Source: Antitrichia curtipendula
Lineage: Eukaryota; Streptophyta; Bryopsida; Hypnales; Leucodontaceae
Assembly (NCBI GenBank): GCA_951230915.1
Contig: OX579638.1
Coordinates: forward strand, 23,268,696 to 23,332,695
Reading direction: 5' to 3'
DNA: 64,000 nt
Shown here: positions 51,694-64,000 of the stretch, piece by piece
Layout of the letters: every line of letters begins with the position of its first letter
How positions within the stretch are numbered: position 1 is the stretch's first letter
Program-made: the position numbers and the translations under genes
The notes under the pieces: generated by a model
What the model was told of the DNA's origin: nothing
The model's database searches: none
Seen by the model: only the letters and a program-made list of their open reading frames with translations

Positions 51694-54074
51694 ATGGCGG
51701 GCGTATCGCGCTTTCGCAGGGGCTTGATCGGTGGCGCCCTCGCCACGACCGCCATCGCCGCCTGGACGACCTCCTCCGTGAGCTCTAGCCACCCCGTTCA
51801 ACCCCAAGGCGACGCGGCCTTGGCCGTGGCTTCCTCCATGGCATCCACCGATTGGAAAGTCCCCCATCGCACCGTCCAGGAGATGCGTTTACGCGGCACG
51901 TCCCCCTCCAACCCTTATGACATCCTCGTCATCGGCGGTGGCGCCACGGGCTCCGGCGTGGCATTGGACGCCGTGACTCGCGGCTTGCGCGTCGGCTTAG
52001 TAGAACGCGACGACTTCGCCGCCGGCACATCCTCCCGTTCCACCAAGCTTGTCCACGGCGGGATCCGCTACTTGGAGAAAGCATTTTGGAAACTGGACTA
52101 CGGGCAATTCAAACTCGTCGTGCACGCGCTGGAAGAGCGGGCGCAGGTTCTGCAAAACGCGCCGCATCTGTGCAAGTCCTTGCCCACCATGACCCCTTGC
52201 TACGAGTGGTGGGAGCTGCCGTACTACTGGGTGGGACTCAAGGCGTATGATCTGGTTGCAGGGACGCGCATGCTGCATCTGTCACGATACTTCTCCAAGA
52301 AGGAGTCCTTGGAAGCGTTCCCCACGCTGGCGGTGGAGAATAGCCTGCAGAAGACGCTGAAAGGGACGGTGGTGTACTATGATGGACAGATGAACGATTC
52401 GAGGTTGAATGTTGCGATTGCGTGCACGGCTGCATTAGCAGGGGCGGCGGTGTTGAATCATGCGGAAGCGGTGGCGCTCAAGAAGGATCCCAAGACGGAT
52501 ACCATCGTGGGAGCGCGCATTCGCAACAATCTGACGAACAAGGAGTTTGATGTGTATGCAAAAGTCGTTGTCAATGCTGCAGGTAATGTGAATTTTTGTA
52601 AATAGCTCAAGCTGCTGCTATAAACGCTCCTAAATGTGCTGAGATTTCACTATGGTTTTCACGTCTTTTGTATCATTCTGGAATTCTGTAGGGGTAGAAG
52701 TTTTGCTATGTTTAGCCACAATTTATACCACTACGCAGGTCCAGTCGTTCCAAATGTGATATTCATAAATAGCGCAAACTGCAAAAAGCACTGCTAAATG
52801 TACTACGAATGTTACACTCTGGTATCAACATTGGTTCCAAATGTGATCTTCATAAAACAGCATAAACTGCTATTGAACTACTAAATGTAATGCAAATTTT
52901 ACACTCTGGTATAGACATTGGTTCCAAATGTGATATTCATAAACAGCATAAGCTGCTAAAGCAGTGGTAGATGTGCGAATTCTACACTCTTTTGTAGCTG
53001 TAAGATTGTTTTGTTAGAGGGTTTGCTGAATTCAGCCATCACTGTACAGGTCCATTCTGTGACGACGTCCGGAACATGGCAGCGGGGAAGCCATCCCAAA
53101 TTATCTCCCCCTCCAGCGGTGTGCACGTCGTGTTGCCCGATTACTACTCCCCGGACCACATGGGGCTGATTGTGCCCAAGACCAAGGACGGCCGGGTGGT
53201 GTTCATGTTGCCTTGGTTGGGACGCACTGTGGCGGGCACCACAGACTCTGCTGCTTCCCTGAGCATGCGCCCTGAGCCCCATGAGGAGGAGATTCAGTTC
53301 ATTTTGGATGCCATCAGTGACTACCTCACTGTAAAGGTGCGGAGATCAGACGTCATGTCGGCGTGGAGTGGGATTCGTCCCTTGGCGACTGATCCCAATG
53401 TGAAAGGCACAGACACGGCGTCAATCTCAAGAGATCATGTCGTCTGTGTGGATCCCGATGGCTTGGTCACCGTGACGGGGGGCAAGTGGACGACTTACCG
53501 GAGCATGGCGGAGGACGCCGTGAACGCAGCCGTCAAGACTGGGTCGCTCCAACCGGTGCAAGATTGCTTAACCCACGGGTTACCCTTGATGGGAGCGTAT
53601 GGCTGGTACCCTGCATTCTTCACCGTGCTCTCACAGAGCTACTTGCGCATGAAGAGGAGCTATGGGGGTAAGATTGTGCCTGGAGCCATGGACTCCGCCG
53701 CTGCGAAGCACTTGGTGGATTCCTATGGGGGCTTGGCGCCTCGTGTTGCGGAGATTGCGCAATCAGAAGGGTTGGGCAAGCGCCTCGCGCACGGCTACCC
53801 TTACTTGGAAGCGGAGGTGGCTTACTGCGCGCGGCACGAGTATTGCGAATCTGTTGTGGATTTCATTGCCAGGAGAGCACGGTTAGCGTTCCTGGATACG
53901 AACGCGGCGACAAGAGCGTTGCCACGAGTGATTGAGATTCTGGCTGCGGAGCATGGCTGGGACAGGTATAAGAAGAAGATGGAGCTGGAGGATGCGACGG
54001 CGTTTCTGGAGACCTTCAAGTCGGCCCGGAATGCACAATTCGATGATGGCAAGCATTCGAAAATGCATGCTTGA
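51694..54074 (+). CDS. SDP6: Mitochondrial FAD-dependent glycerol-3-phosphate dehydrogenase
   Basis: Two exons, 51694-52582 and 53050-54074, give 1914 nt and 637 residues, close to the ~629 of Arabidopsis SDP6. The N-terminus (MAGVSRFRRGLIGG and then an Ala-rich hydrophobic stretch) fits mitochondrial targeting and inner-membrane association. The FAD-binding Rossmann motif is VIGGGATGSG (79-88), followed by LVERDDFAAGTSSRSTKLVH and GGIRYLEKA, hallmarks of the GlpD/GPD2 family. The second exon carries the active-site/FAD region ending VTVTGGKWTTYRSMAEDA and the C-terminal helical domain. The C-terminal EF-hands of animal GPD2 are absent, as in plants. It oxidises glycerol-3-phosphate to dihydroxyacetone phosphate and passes electrons to ubiquinone, and is needed to use glycerol from storage lipid. 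Exon 1 is much GC-richer than the neighbouring genes. Confidence 0.96.
52583..53010. repeat. 87-bp tandem repeats filling the SDP6 intron
   Basis: Three clear units start GTTCCAAATGTGATATTCATAA at 52747, GTTCCAAATGTGATCTTCATAA at 52834 and GTTCCAAATGTGATATTCATAA at 52921, a spacing of exactly 87 bp each; each continues through TGCTAAATGT-like and TACACTCT blocks. The intron's first ~75 bp (GTAATGTGAATTTTTGTAAATAGCTC) is a diverged relative, so the splice-donor end appears to be the founder unit or another copy. Confidence 0.85.
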
Positions 54075-54896
54075 ACGACTCGTAAGCATTCAGTCATCGC
54101 CAAGTTTAGATTCAGAGAGTTTCGTATTCCATGTCGTTGCCTCGTTTGTACAGCAAGTAGCTAGACTATCCCTACCTTTGACCGGAAGTAGTTGTTTGGA
54201 ACCAATTCTATTGCAGCAGCATTTCTGGAGCATCACAATTTATTGCGGCAAATTGGCTGTGTCCAATACTCGGAGTTTTGGCGTTGAAGAAAGTCATGTC
54301 CGATAGTTGACAGTTTGGCGTTGGTAGGCATGCTTCTCATTGACTTGCGTGCGTTCGGTTGTGAATGCAAGCTGCCGCTCGTTTTGTCCGTTCATAGTGG
54401 TCCCATGTGGCCACTTGGTCAAAGATATGCGTCTGCAGCGCCCACTTTGACTATGAATAACTCATTCAATTTGAATCAGAATCATCTGATTTCAGTTCCA
54501 AGTGATCTCTTCAATTTACTAATGATTTCTCAGTTTCTAATTCAAGGTCTTTCATCGCTCATGGAACTTAAGCTATTGCGTCTAGTTGTAACTATGAAAC
54601 ATCTCAGATGCAAGAGCTTACCATAGGACCCTAATTTTATATGCTTGGAATGCCCTCAATCATTCGTTTTGGAGTCGAGGCATGGTCTGTTTGGGTACCG
54701 TACGTTTCGGTCAGCTTTGACATGGACCACCGGTAGTTGTTTTTGCCAAAATGCGACATTGCATCTTGTGGTTGGTTGTAACCTCTTGAATTGGGAATAG
54801 GAAAATGAATTTTGTCAGCAAATTGTTGAACGTTTGCTAGTCCATCCGAGTAGCATCAGAAAAAGAACTGGTGCACATTGGCTCTAGTAGAAAATT
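54075..54896. other. SDP6 3' region
   Basis: The stretch presumably includes the SDP6 3' untranslated region. I see no other gene or defined element. Confidence 0.45.
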
Positions 54897-55260
54897 AAGG
54901 TAGAACCAACCATCACCAACCCATAGCCCCATCAGCAATCCATAGTGTGTCTTAAATTCAAGAGAGGTTGGGACTAATTTCCAAACATGAGTTCTTGATT
55001 TCCAACCATCAATTCCTCCATTCTTTTCATGACACATTTGCTTGGTTTGGTGTGCCAAAGTGAACAAGAAGTAGTCTCTTAAATGAATGGTTTTGGAATA
55101 GTTTACACATTGGACATGGATTTAGACCAGCGATAAAATTACCAAATTCTGGCAATCCCCCATTTTTGTCTCTACACGTGTGAAGATATTTCCTTCATCT
55201 TAATGTACTCCACATCATGTCTATAGTTGCTTATTTGATTGGTTATGGGTGGTTTGCCTA
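54897..55260 (+). mobile_element. MITE, GGTAGAACC-end family, copy 6
   Basis: About 364 bp from AAGGTAGAACCAACCATCACC to TTATGGGTGGTTTGCCT. It is co-linear with the outer part of copy 5 and shows that copy's uninterrupted empty site at CTCTTAAATGAATGG. Non-coding. Confidence 0.78.
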
Positions 55261-55383
55261 TAGGTGTTTGGACACCCAACTATAGTGTTAGAGCATGGTC
55301 AATGTTGGACTAAGTGATACACGTATATTAATTATATAGAAGTGATGTGATCATCCTTCCCTTGTGAAATATGCAACAAATAT

Positions 55384-55570
55384 GGTAGAACCATCCATAG
55401 TCAATCACTTGAGTGGTTCTGTGCATGTTCTGGAGTAGTAGAAGGCAATATAATTTTACTAGTGTGCATAAAGATAGAAATGACGTGCATTTTGTGATTT
55501 TTTTTCTTCAAATTCAAATTACTATGAATTTTGGATGCCAAAGGTCTAGTTGTTACTGGGTGGTTCTACC
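55384..55570 (-). mobile_element. MITE, GGTAGAACC-end family, copy 7 (internally deleted)
   Basis: A 187-bp element with ends GGTAGAACCATCCATAG and CTGGGTGGTTCTACC. The interior keeps the family blocks in inverted orientation (AATTACTATGAATTTTGGATGCCAAA). It is an internally deleted, reversed derivative of the copy 1/copy 4 type. Confidence 0.78.
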
Positions 55571-58500
55571 ATATTCAAAATTGAAACTGATGCATGTGTA
55601 GTTGTTCAAGTCCCAATGTATTCAAGAATCTGAAACCAAATTTAGGTTGAGCCATCACAACTAACACTATAATTGTTGATGTTGAGATGGTAGAAATCCT
55701 ATCAGTTCTAAGGTAGGTACATCCAAATGTGCCATTGACCTTAAACCACCATCTCTATGTTGTGTACATCTCCAAAATCAATTATGTACCTATGTAGAAG
55801 AAACCATTTTAGAACCAAACTTTGTTCCTTAATAACTTTTGCATACAGTATCCAAATGCCACGTTCTCTGGTGTGTTGGAACCTCCTTTCACTTGCCAAC
55901 AAGAACATATGAAAATTGGGCCAGTCTAATAATAATAAATAGTCTCAGTAGCAAAAAAGTGGCGGTTTTGGGTGTACCCACCTTACTCAGTCTCTGCTTT
56001 TGGAAGCATTGCACTCAAATTATGGTCTACAGGACTTGGGTTGCTGATTTCTTCTTGAAGAAAGTGGTTTAATTATGCACTTTAATTTGAAGTGATCAAT
56101 GAATTCTGTAATTCGTGAGAAGCGGCCACCTCTTTGAGCTCGCATTTCGGCCTTCACAATTGTGGCAATCATGTCATTGGCACCCACCAAGTAGATTTGA
56201 GCTCGCCGGTTGACCATAAGTCCACTTTTCAAGGCAGATTTGTCATTACCATTCCATTGGATAGTCAGAAAGATGTTATAACTCATAATGCAGACCTTCT
56301 TTCTACACCCTTAGATTTGCGAAAAAGTACAAATATGAATGTTTGTGATGAACTATTAGACTTGCATTATATCCGATAATACTCTTGAGCATTATCTAGT
56401 CCATAACTTTGGCACTCCCATCTCCATTGCGTATACATATACATCAATGCATATCTGTGCCTAAAAACTATCGCAATCTCAGATAATCAGGAGTTGCAAA
56501 TAAATTGCTCAGTGCTATACCAAACCATTGCACAATTGTTAACAGATTTCTGACTGTCCTTGCAAAACCACTACGAAAACTAGCTATTGCAATCAATATC
56601 AGCCTTCTGTACTAATATTATTGCAGCAATTGCATGTGCCTGTCCTCTGCAATTTTGAGATTCTTAAGGAAAAAAGGATCCATAGTGTAGCTCTCCATAA
56701 GACGTGAGTTTGAGCTCCCAAGCAGGGACTATCAAGTTGTACTGGACAGTGACTAACAAGAGGTGTAGCTAGTCAATGCTAATATATTACAAGCAGATGA
56801 ATTCAACTAATCTGGTACAGTGCCGTCACCATACCCAAATTAAGATGGAAAAAAAATAGTTCAGCATTCTGGAACACATCAGAGTTGAAGCACTCCATTA
56901 AGATAGGTTGTTTGTTTGATATGCTGAGATCTCACGGACCATGTGTCTCCCAGTCTCATGCTTGCTACTGTTGGAAAGCCCTTGGCGAGGAGGGGTGCAC
57001 GGGCTTTGTTTCATGGCGTTTGCGTCTACAGTGTGAAAGTTATTGAAGTTTGAATTTTTTATGAATTAAAATTACTGTGACTTTTCTTTTGATTGTGGCA
57101 ACGGCACAAGGCACACTAGTACCTTCATAAGCATCGATCAATCTAGCTTAAGGAAGGAGGCTCATAAATGGCACATCTAAGGGCTGGTCCGCCTTTTTCC
57201 GTGTATTTCAATGGACGGGAATAATTTTAGCTCATTTTTCAAACAAAGGAAAATAGACAAGGAATTTATGATCCTAGGTCTTTTATGAACGGTTCACTTG
57301 CAATTCTAAAGAAAGATGGGGAAAGCAAAGCAAATGATTGGCTCTTGCAATTGATAATGCTTTTTAACTTAATTCATTCAATGACTATATATGTCAATTT
57401 CAGAACCAACTCATGTCCATTTTACAACCATTTATAGGGTCTGTTCTTAGTGCCCATTCCATTTCAGAGCCTCCTACCTTAGTATTCCACAAAGATCTCA
57501 AACCCATGCCACTAGAGAATATCATAAATACAACTATAACACCCATGAAAACTACAATCAGAATTTTAGACTGGAATCAAACAACATATTGATACCGATA
57601 GGAGTTGGAAACATGCTTATTGAAACTCACCCACTAGCTCAAAAATCATAATGTTGCAAGGCTTTACATATGTACTAGTGGATAGCTGACATTGTAGATC
57701 ATACTAGTGGGTAGTTGATACTAAGGTTGTAATTAATTGTGTGGTGAGCATGAATGTGCCCCTTGGGGACTTGAAGAGGCAAGCCATTAAATTGCAATTG
57801 ATGATATGGATGTTGTGTTGCATAAGTAGCTTCAACGGCACTCACATTCTTTGGGTTTTAGTAATGAGGTAGGTCTCCTCAAAAGGGACTCACTACATCT
57901 CCTATAGATATAGTGAAGGTATGAGACCCTATTTGTGGAATGCATAGTTTATTTTATGGAATGCTTTCTATGTAGTGAATAGGTGAATTTATTTATTTAT
58001 TTTTCCAAATTCATGAAAACTCCACCCTTTGTCTCATTAAAAAAAATAATTTAGGTTCTTTGATAAATATTTATGAGCTTGTTATACGTGGAACTTTTCA
58101 TAATTCTCATCTTCAACACATATTATTAAAAATATACCAACTAAAAACTTGAAGTGGTAGCTATAATAGACTTTTCACCCAATCTCATGGAATGCCTAAA
58201 CTTAACTTCAAAGCAACAATTTGATTGGTGAAAGTATTTTGATTTGAAGAGGAAGAACCCTAAAGTGATAATTTAGGACACATTTTAGTGAACAAAATTA
58301 AAAGAAAAGGAATTGCAATAGGTCCCTCTAATTTATCCTATTGAAAATATAAAGCTCTTGCCTCACAATAAGGAATGCATATCTATTCTTGTCCCTTTCT
58401 CAATCATATTTCCTATCTACACCCGTTCAAAATTTGTGATTTGAAATATAGATAGAGGAAGCAACTACAAAAGCCCAAAAGTGGTATCTATACCTTAGAG

Positions 58501-59138
58501 CACTCTTAATTTATGCATGGACACATTCATCCTTCAAAGTGTAGATTCATGCCACCTTCAAATTCAAGGGACCCAATTACATTCTTTGTATGTGCCTGAT
58601 AAATAATTAGTTGACCAATCACAAATTATCTTATTTAGAACATAAGACAAGTACTTGTGAGGGAATTTTATCAAATACAGGAATCTATGATTGCAATTAA
58701 GTACAAGAATACTTCAAAACATAGCCTGAGAGGGTGATTCTTAGGACTTGACACATTCTCCAAATGTGAAGTGTAGACTTGAAGGTCACTATATATTTGG
58801 CAATTTTAACCCTGAAAGGTCAATGAGGTCAAAAAGTGACTAATGAATGACTTTCATAATCACTGTAAAAAAATGAAGAATGCATCTATTGGTCCAAAAA
58901 TTGAATAATTTTGACAAAGTACTTTGGTCTTGTCATTTCCAGGTTAAACTAATTTTGCTCCATTTTGCTAAGTGTCAATTGAGGATGCTCTTATTCCTTT
59001 CACTTCTGAAATAGCGTAGGCCACACTAAATACGACGACCAGAGCGATTCCTGAAGAATTCTCGGCATGGTCAGTACAAATCCCACATTCTCAAGTGTCT
59101 TGAGGGTGTTTAGAATTTTTTTGCATTTTGCTGATGCG
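55571..59138. other. Intergenic DNA upstream of the WRN-type exonuclease
   Basis: Only short open frames without domains are present, and I see no defined element. The exonuclease promoter presumably lies in the last few hundred bases before 59139. Confidence 0.45.
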
Positions 59139-62100
59139 ATGGAGATTGCGGAAGAATCTTCACAGATCCCGCTGGAATGGGTGGACGCCGAAGAATGGGC
59201 GGCGATCGAGCAAGCTTTTGCTGCAGCGACCACTTCACATTTCCCCCTGAAGAATACAGCCACGAGGTTTTTCCAAACCCCGTCTCATTCTCTCATTACA
59301 TCCACCCCTTCCCAAATTTCTCAGTCCAAATCTCGATTTGTTTGCGCGTGTTTTCGTTTCAACAATTGAATTGAATTGAATTTCTATTGTGCAGTGTGGA
59401 TTGCCTTATACGAAGTGAGCATTCGACTGAATTTCTTAAGGAGAAGGAGGAGAAGATCGGGGATGAGCATTTGAAAAGGGTTAGGAGGACGTTGCCTGCT
59501 TGGGGTCAGAAGATTCAAGTGAAGGAAATTGCGATTCCAGCTGAAGCGCCGCAATTGAAATCAGAAATTGGTGATGGAGTGAAGCCGGTGGTGGTGCAAA
59601 CGAATTTACGCCAGCTGACTGATTCGTGGGAGATTGCTCGTAATGCTAATACGAAAGGTATTGTTTGTGGAGATTGACTTTTGGTGTGTCGATTAGGGTT
59701 GAGTCTCGGTTTATCCTGCACTGTAGCATTGTGTTTTAATGCGATGGACCAATTTGAATCGACAGTGTGAACTTCAGTAATTCTAGAGGATCTCATTAAA
59801 CATGGCACCGCTTGAAAGCAATGTGAACTTGAGAATTCTCTAACCCTAGAGAATTTCAGTAACTCGAGGTTTTCATTGAACCCCAGGGTTTATTGTAACT
59901 GTAGAATACAAGTGTAGCATTGGAGAGGTGTCACTCTTGATTTTAGGGTTTAGATATTTTAGGGTTTAGGTAAACCATTCAGAGGATATTATTGCGAGAA
60001 AGCAGTAGGGGTATGGACCTTGGTTTTAAATCTGGATCATTGATAGGCTGTCAATTCTTGCAATTTTATTTTTATTTTTACCAAGTCAAAGATCACTCTA
60101 ATGGTCATTTACGAGCCAATTTTTAAATTTTTGGCCTGTTTGAATGGTGTAAGGAGGATTTCAGATGTTTGACTTCATTTAGATGTTTTGGAGTCCTTTT
60201 CATTTCTTTCAAGCCCTTTCCAATCAACAAGTTATACTAGAGCTGAGCAGCTCTGTCGATGACCCAGCGGCTGCAATGACTATTTTGACCTATTGACAAA
60301 GATTTGGCCTCTAGAATTATGTAAATTTGATTTTTTTCGGATCTACGTCCAATAACTTTATTATAGATCACGTGGTACGTTTATTGCAAACTAACGTTTT
60401 AATCTGATGTTGATAGCGAAGGTGCAATCTAGGTGCTTTTATCTGCAATTTAAAGGCAGACTTGTGTACAGCAAGACATATAACGAGGTTGATGAAGCTG
60501 CGCATGCTATTTGGGAGATGATTGGTGCAAAAAGAGAGAGCTCACCAGGGAATGTTGCAGTGGGCTTTGACTTGGAGTGGAAGACCTCTTTTCAGCGAGG
60601 TCTGTATCCTGATCCTTTGTCCTTAGATGACTAGCTTCATCCCAACCAAGTAGCGGCAATTAGCAAACTGGAACCTAATACCAAATGCCCACATTAATTG
60701 CCAAGTTGAGTCAGTTAGCAAATTGGTGCTAACTCTGCTAATTAACTTGAAATGTAATTAATTCTAGAGGGGTTTCACTGTGTCATGTTTGTGGTGTCAG
60801 AGCAGTGGTATGAACATTACTGAAGTGGACCTAAGGGGAGCTTAGCTGTGGGTGTGGGATCAGGTGAAGCGTCTGGGAAGGTGGCTGTGGTGCAATTATG
60901 TTTGGATTCTGGCCGGTGTGATGTGATGCACATTGTGCACTCCGGCATTCCACCTTCTCTTGTTACGATTTTGGAGGATCCTTCCATTTTGAAGGTGATT
61001 GCTCATTTTCTCAACCTTCCAATCTTAAGATCGGTGAGCTTTGTAAAGTCATGTACCGTGAGTTTTTGTACCCTTTGAGTAGGTTGGAGAATCTTCTCAT
61101 GCAACAACTTCATTATAATTTAATCAACAAAGTGAATTGTAATTGAAAGTATGCAGTTTTTGTAAGAAAACAGGATTTAGTTTGAAAAAACTGCAAAGAC
61201 AAATAGGGATGGTCGAGGATGTTGAAAATGTTTGTTATGTTAATTAGCAAGTTAGACCTTGAATTTCTACCATTTAGCTTAGAATACTATAAGAATCTTG
61301 ACAACCAATTTGAAGACAGGAGTAGGGTCGCACGGAGATGCATCAAAGCTGCAGAGAGATTATGGAATACAAACCCGAGGAGTCATGGATCTCTCTGAAA
61401 TAGCGAGGCGGAAGCTTGACAGAGGATGGCAGTCATGGAGTCTCTCCTCCCTCGCTGAAGAGCTTACGTGTAAAAAGGTTTGTACTCGCGCTTAGTGCAA
61501 AACTCAAGACCTTTGTAGAGTGGGGACTTAATACAGTGAAAGTGGTTGTAAAAATTTGTTGGGGATGTCGAGATTGCTGCATTCGTATGCGAGTCTCTTT
61601 CGGGTGTAGCAATGCCTTTCCTGCAATGAAACTTTAGGGTCTGTCAGTTGAAGTCCAGGAGTACCAATGTGGATGAAGTCCTTATTCATGTTTTCATTTG
61701 TGTTCAATGCTACGCATGGTGTCTCAAAAACTTGTGGTCTCGGAAGCTACGCATGTGGTCTTCCTTGTAATAGTTTGCCCTATGGTTTCAGTGTCCTCCT
61801 TTTCTTCTAGGCATCCATAACATTCTAGAGAACTCTTGGTGAGCACCCTCTGATTTTGGATGAAAAGGAATCATTGACTCCTTGTTTCGGGAAGTTGAGC
61901 TCAATTTGAAGTGAGCTCCTCAAGACAATGAACCGCTGTCTTCACATTTTAGAGTATGCTGGGGCTTTAGTTTCCCTTTATTTGCTCAATTGGCATTATT
62001 CTCAAAAAGTTGTCATGCCTACCGGTATACTACTCAAGATGTTATGTCTTCTGAAATTTGAACAAAGTAATGTTAGCAGCTGGCAAGTAGCTAAATTTGA

Positions 62101-62334
62101 GTGGAACGCTCATTTCTGAAACAGGTAGAGAAAGTTCCAAGTATTCGTTGCGGGGATTGGGAAGTCTGCCCTCTTTCACCACCACAACTTCAGTATGCAG
62201 CCACAGACGCTTTTGCGTCCCTTTATTTATATCAGGTACGAACAGAGTATCATTTAGGTATATCTATTGGAGACCTCAGTGTGGTTCCTTCAGTTTTAAC
62301 GACCTCTGTCGTGCAGTGGAAAAGTATGGCTTAA
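59139..62334 (+). CDS. WEX: WRN-type 3'-5' exonuclease (WEX/WRNexo-like)
   Basis: Exons 59139-59266, 59395-59657, 60417-60599, 60846-60994, 61316-61477 and 62125-62334 give 1095 nt, 364 residues. The exonuclease domain (about 140-345) has the DEDDy residues: D182 and E184 in VGFDLEW, D249 in SHGDASKL, and Y319 and D323 in YAATDAFASLYLY. HIVHSGIPPSL and MDLSEIARRK match plant WEX. The RecQ helicase part of animal WRN is absent, as in plants. Arabidopsis WEX takes part in post-transcriptional gene silencing, and its biochemical partner is a RecQ-type/Ku context in DNA maintenance. The N-terminal 130 residues are longer than in Arabidopsis and poorly conserved. Two uncertainties: an upstream in-frame ATG at 59067, and an 81-bp in-frame stretch (62236-62316) that looks like an intron. 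Exon 5 uses an acceptor TTTGAAG that is weak but required by the frame. Confidence 0.88.
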
Positions 62335-64000
62335 ATGCTAAGAGAACAAGCTAGAAATAGAAAGTCCACTTTGGAAGCTAATAGTCAATTCGTCAAACTA
62401 TAGTTTATGATTTTTTTTTTTCTACTTTTACTGTTTTTAATTTCACATTTCTTCTTCTAGATGATTGATTCTCCTATATGATTCATTTCCAACTCCTCCA
62501 GATTTGGAAGCGGCCACACTTTTGTCCATGTGCACACTCGGGTTAAATTCCTGGATTGAGATCCTATGCAAGATGTTTGCATTGGGCATGCAACATTTCT
62601 CAAATCTATGTACGGTTGGTGCAGATTTTGGAAACATTTTCCAATCGTGAGTTGAAGAAGGAGGAATCTAGAAGTGACTTGCCCCTGATACATGAATAAC
62701 AACAATTTCATGCGCATTGATTCTAAATTGTATCACGAATTGAAGATTTGCAGAAGGTGAACTCAGCTATTGTCTGGAAGCCCTTGTAGGCAACCTGCAC
62801 ATGGTGCAAGCACGCCAATCTTTGAGCTAGTGTAAGACTACCTTCTGATTCTAATCCATTCCAACAACATAGCTTATAGGGGTTCTCTTCATGAGGCACG
62901 TGTTTCATTTAGCTGTTAATTGGCTTCCTAATGATACAGATACATCTGATCTCTGAATTGTGGTTCTTGCTTTGTTTTCAGGGAATGTTGGATTTCAGAT
63001 AACCAGCCTTTATAGGCATGCGTTGCAAATTCAATTGAGATTTGAAGCAAGGGTAGAGGGTATTAAAATCGTTATGGTTTTATCCCATCCCATCTCCTAC
63101 ACGGACTCCTTTTTTTCAACAGAAAATCATCTATTCATACACATGGATGGACTTTAATTAGTGCATGGTGTAATCATGAATTGGCTAAATGTCTATGGCC
63201 ATTGATCTTTGAATGAAAATGTAGTTGTCTATTATCACTTATGGTGGTTTGCAACCTCCATTTTTGAAATTGCTTAACCCTAGAATGTTGGGTTGGTCAC
63301 CATGGAAATCATCCTTTTAGGTACCGTGTGAAGCATTTGCTTAAAAAAATTCAAGAGCACTCATTGGAGGTCAAACTATTGTACAAGACCTCCCCTTTTC
63401 ACACTAAATTTGAAAGATGAGCATTTGCACTTTTGTCTTACATAAAAGGATTCTTTGTCATCCATCAAACATTTAGTATCTGTAGTGATGTTATAGGATT
63501 AAGATACTCATATGTAGTGATAGTAATTTGATCCTAGTAGATTTGATTCTTGCATCCAAAGATCTCTCCACTAATGTTCCAATTATTGCACTCTTACATA
63601 TATTAAAATGCTTAAAGTGATAAGTACAAATAATATCTTCTATCACATGAGTGTTTTTAAATGGGAATGAGCTTCCATTGCAATGCTCATTATCTAATTT
63701 ATGTGAATGCTATGACAAGTAGAACCATGGGAACTTTGTAAATATTCATAACATTGAGTAGCCTTTAAAGAGGTTGCCTTTTTGTCTTTAGAGTTCTCAT
63801 CCACAAAAAACATCCACATGGAAAATTAATACAAGCTTTAGTACCAGAATAGTGGGAAACATTTATAGTGTGTTCCATTCTTTTTGCTAAATTTGAGACC
63901 AGTCAAACAAATTAAAAAATAAACGCTAAGATGGTTTGCCGAAATTTTTTAGGCCTTGAAAGAACTGTTAACAAAAGGTTCCCCAAGCTGTAAACCAACG
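62335..64000. other. Downstream region of the exonuclease gene, repeat-rich
   Basis: The 3' untranslated region of the exonuclease gene presumably lies in the first part. A further acceptor (CTCCTCCAG, ending 62501) could offer an alternative last exon. About 63100-63640 is a dispersed repeat related to those in the TrpD2-like introns. About 63276-63440 is related to 3955-4150. No other gene is supported. Confidence 0.45.

Overview
The window is nuclear DNA of a plant, AT-rich and full of short repeats, with six spliced protein genes that I could reconstruct exon by exon. The centrin is the 169-residue flagellar/basal-body type (ending KKTSLF, as in green algae). MRL1, SDP6, THO3 and WRN-exonuclease homologues are all present. 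Introns are mostly short (about 80-1000 bp). I infer a seed-free streptophyte with motile sperm, such as a bryophyte; the species cannot be named from the sequence.

Layout: 1-14 kb is gene-poor, AT-rich repeat DNA. A TrpD2/YbiB-like GT3-fold gene (14060-19452, minus, 10 exons) and the rbcL-mRNA maturation PPR gene MRL1 (23232-30448, minus, 17 exons) follow. Then come a 6-kb repeat-rich gap, centrin (36594-38392, plus, 7 exons), THO3/TEX1 (43967-47985, plus, 11 exons), the mitochondrial FAD glycerol-3-phosphate dehydrogenase SDP6 (51694-54074, plus, 2 exons) and a WRN-type 3'-5' exonuclease (59139-62334, plus, at least 6 exons). In each model the exon phases agree across all junctions. The genes do not form a functional cluster: they serve chloroplast mRNA stability, mitochondrial glycerol metabolism, mRNA export, basal-body structure and nucleic-acid processing.

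The spaces between genes hold several families of short non-autonomous elements. The clearest is a MITE family with GGTAGAACCACCC-type inverted ends (seven copies here). A second group has TTAACCCCTAAA-type ends, and one member is nested inside a MITE with a recognisable empty site elsewhere in the window. Some repeats are shared between introns of neighbouring genes. I found no transposase, integrase, reverse transcriptase, tRNA, rRNA or CRISPR array.

Most notable: (i) a perfect 107-bp tandem triplication across an intron/exon border of THO3, creating three identical splice acceptors of which only the last keeps the frame; (ii) a GC-AG last intron in THO3; (iii) a centrin first coding exon consisting only of ATG; (iv) a TrpD-fold protein without the catalytic motifs of anthranilate phosphoribosyltransferase; (v) an SDP6 intron built of 87-bp tandem repeats that resemble its own splice-donor region. 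I see no convincing new multi-gene system.
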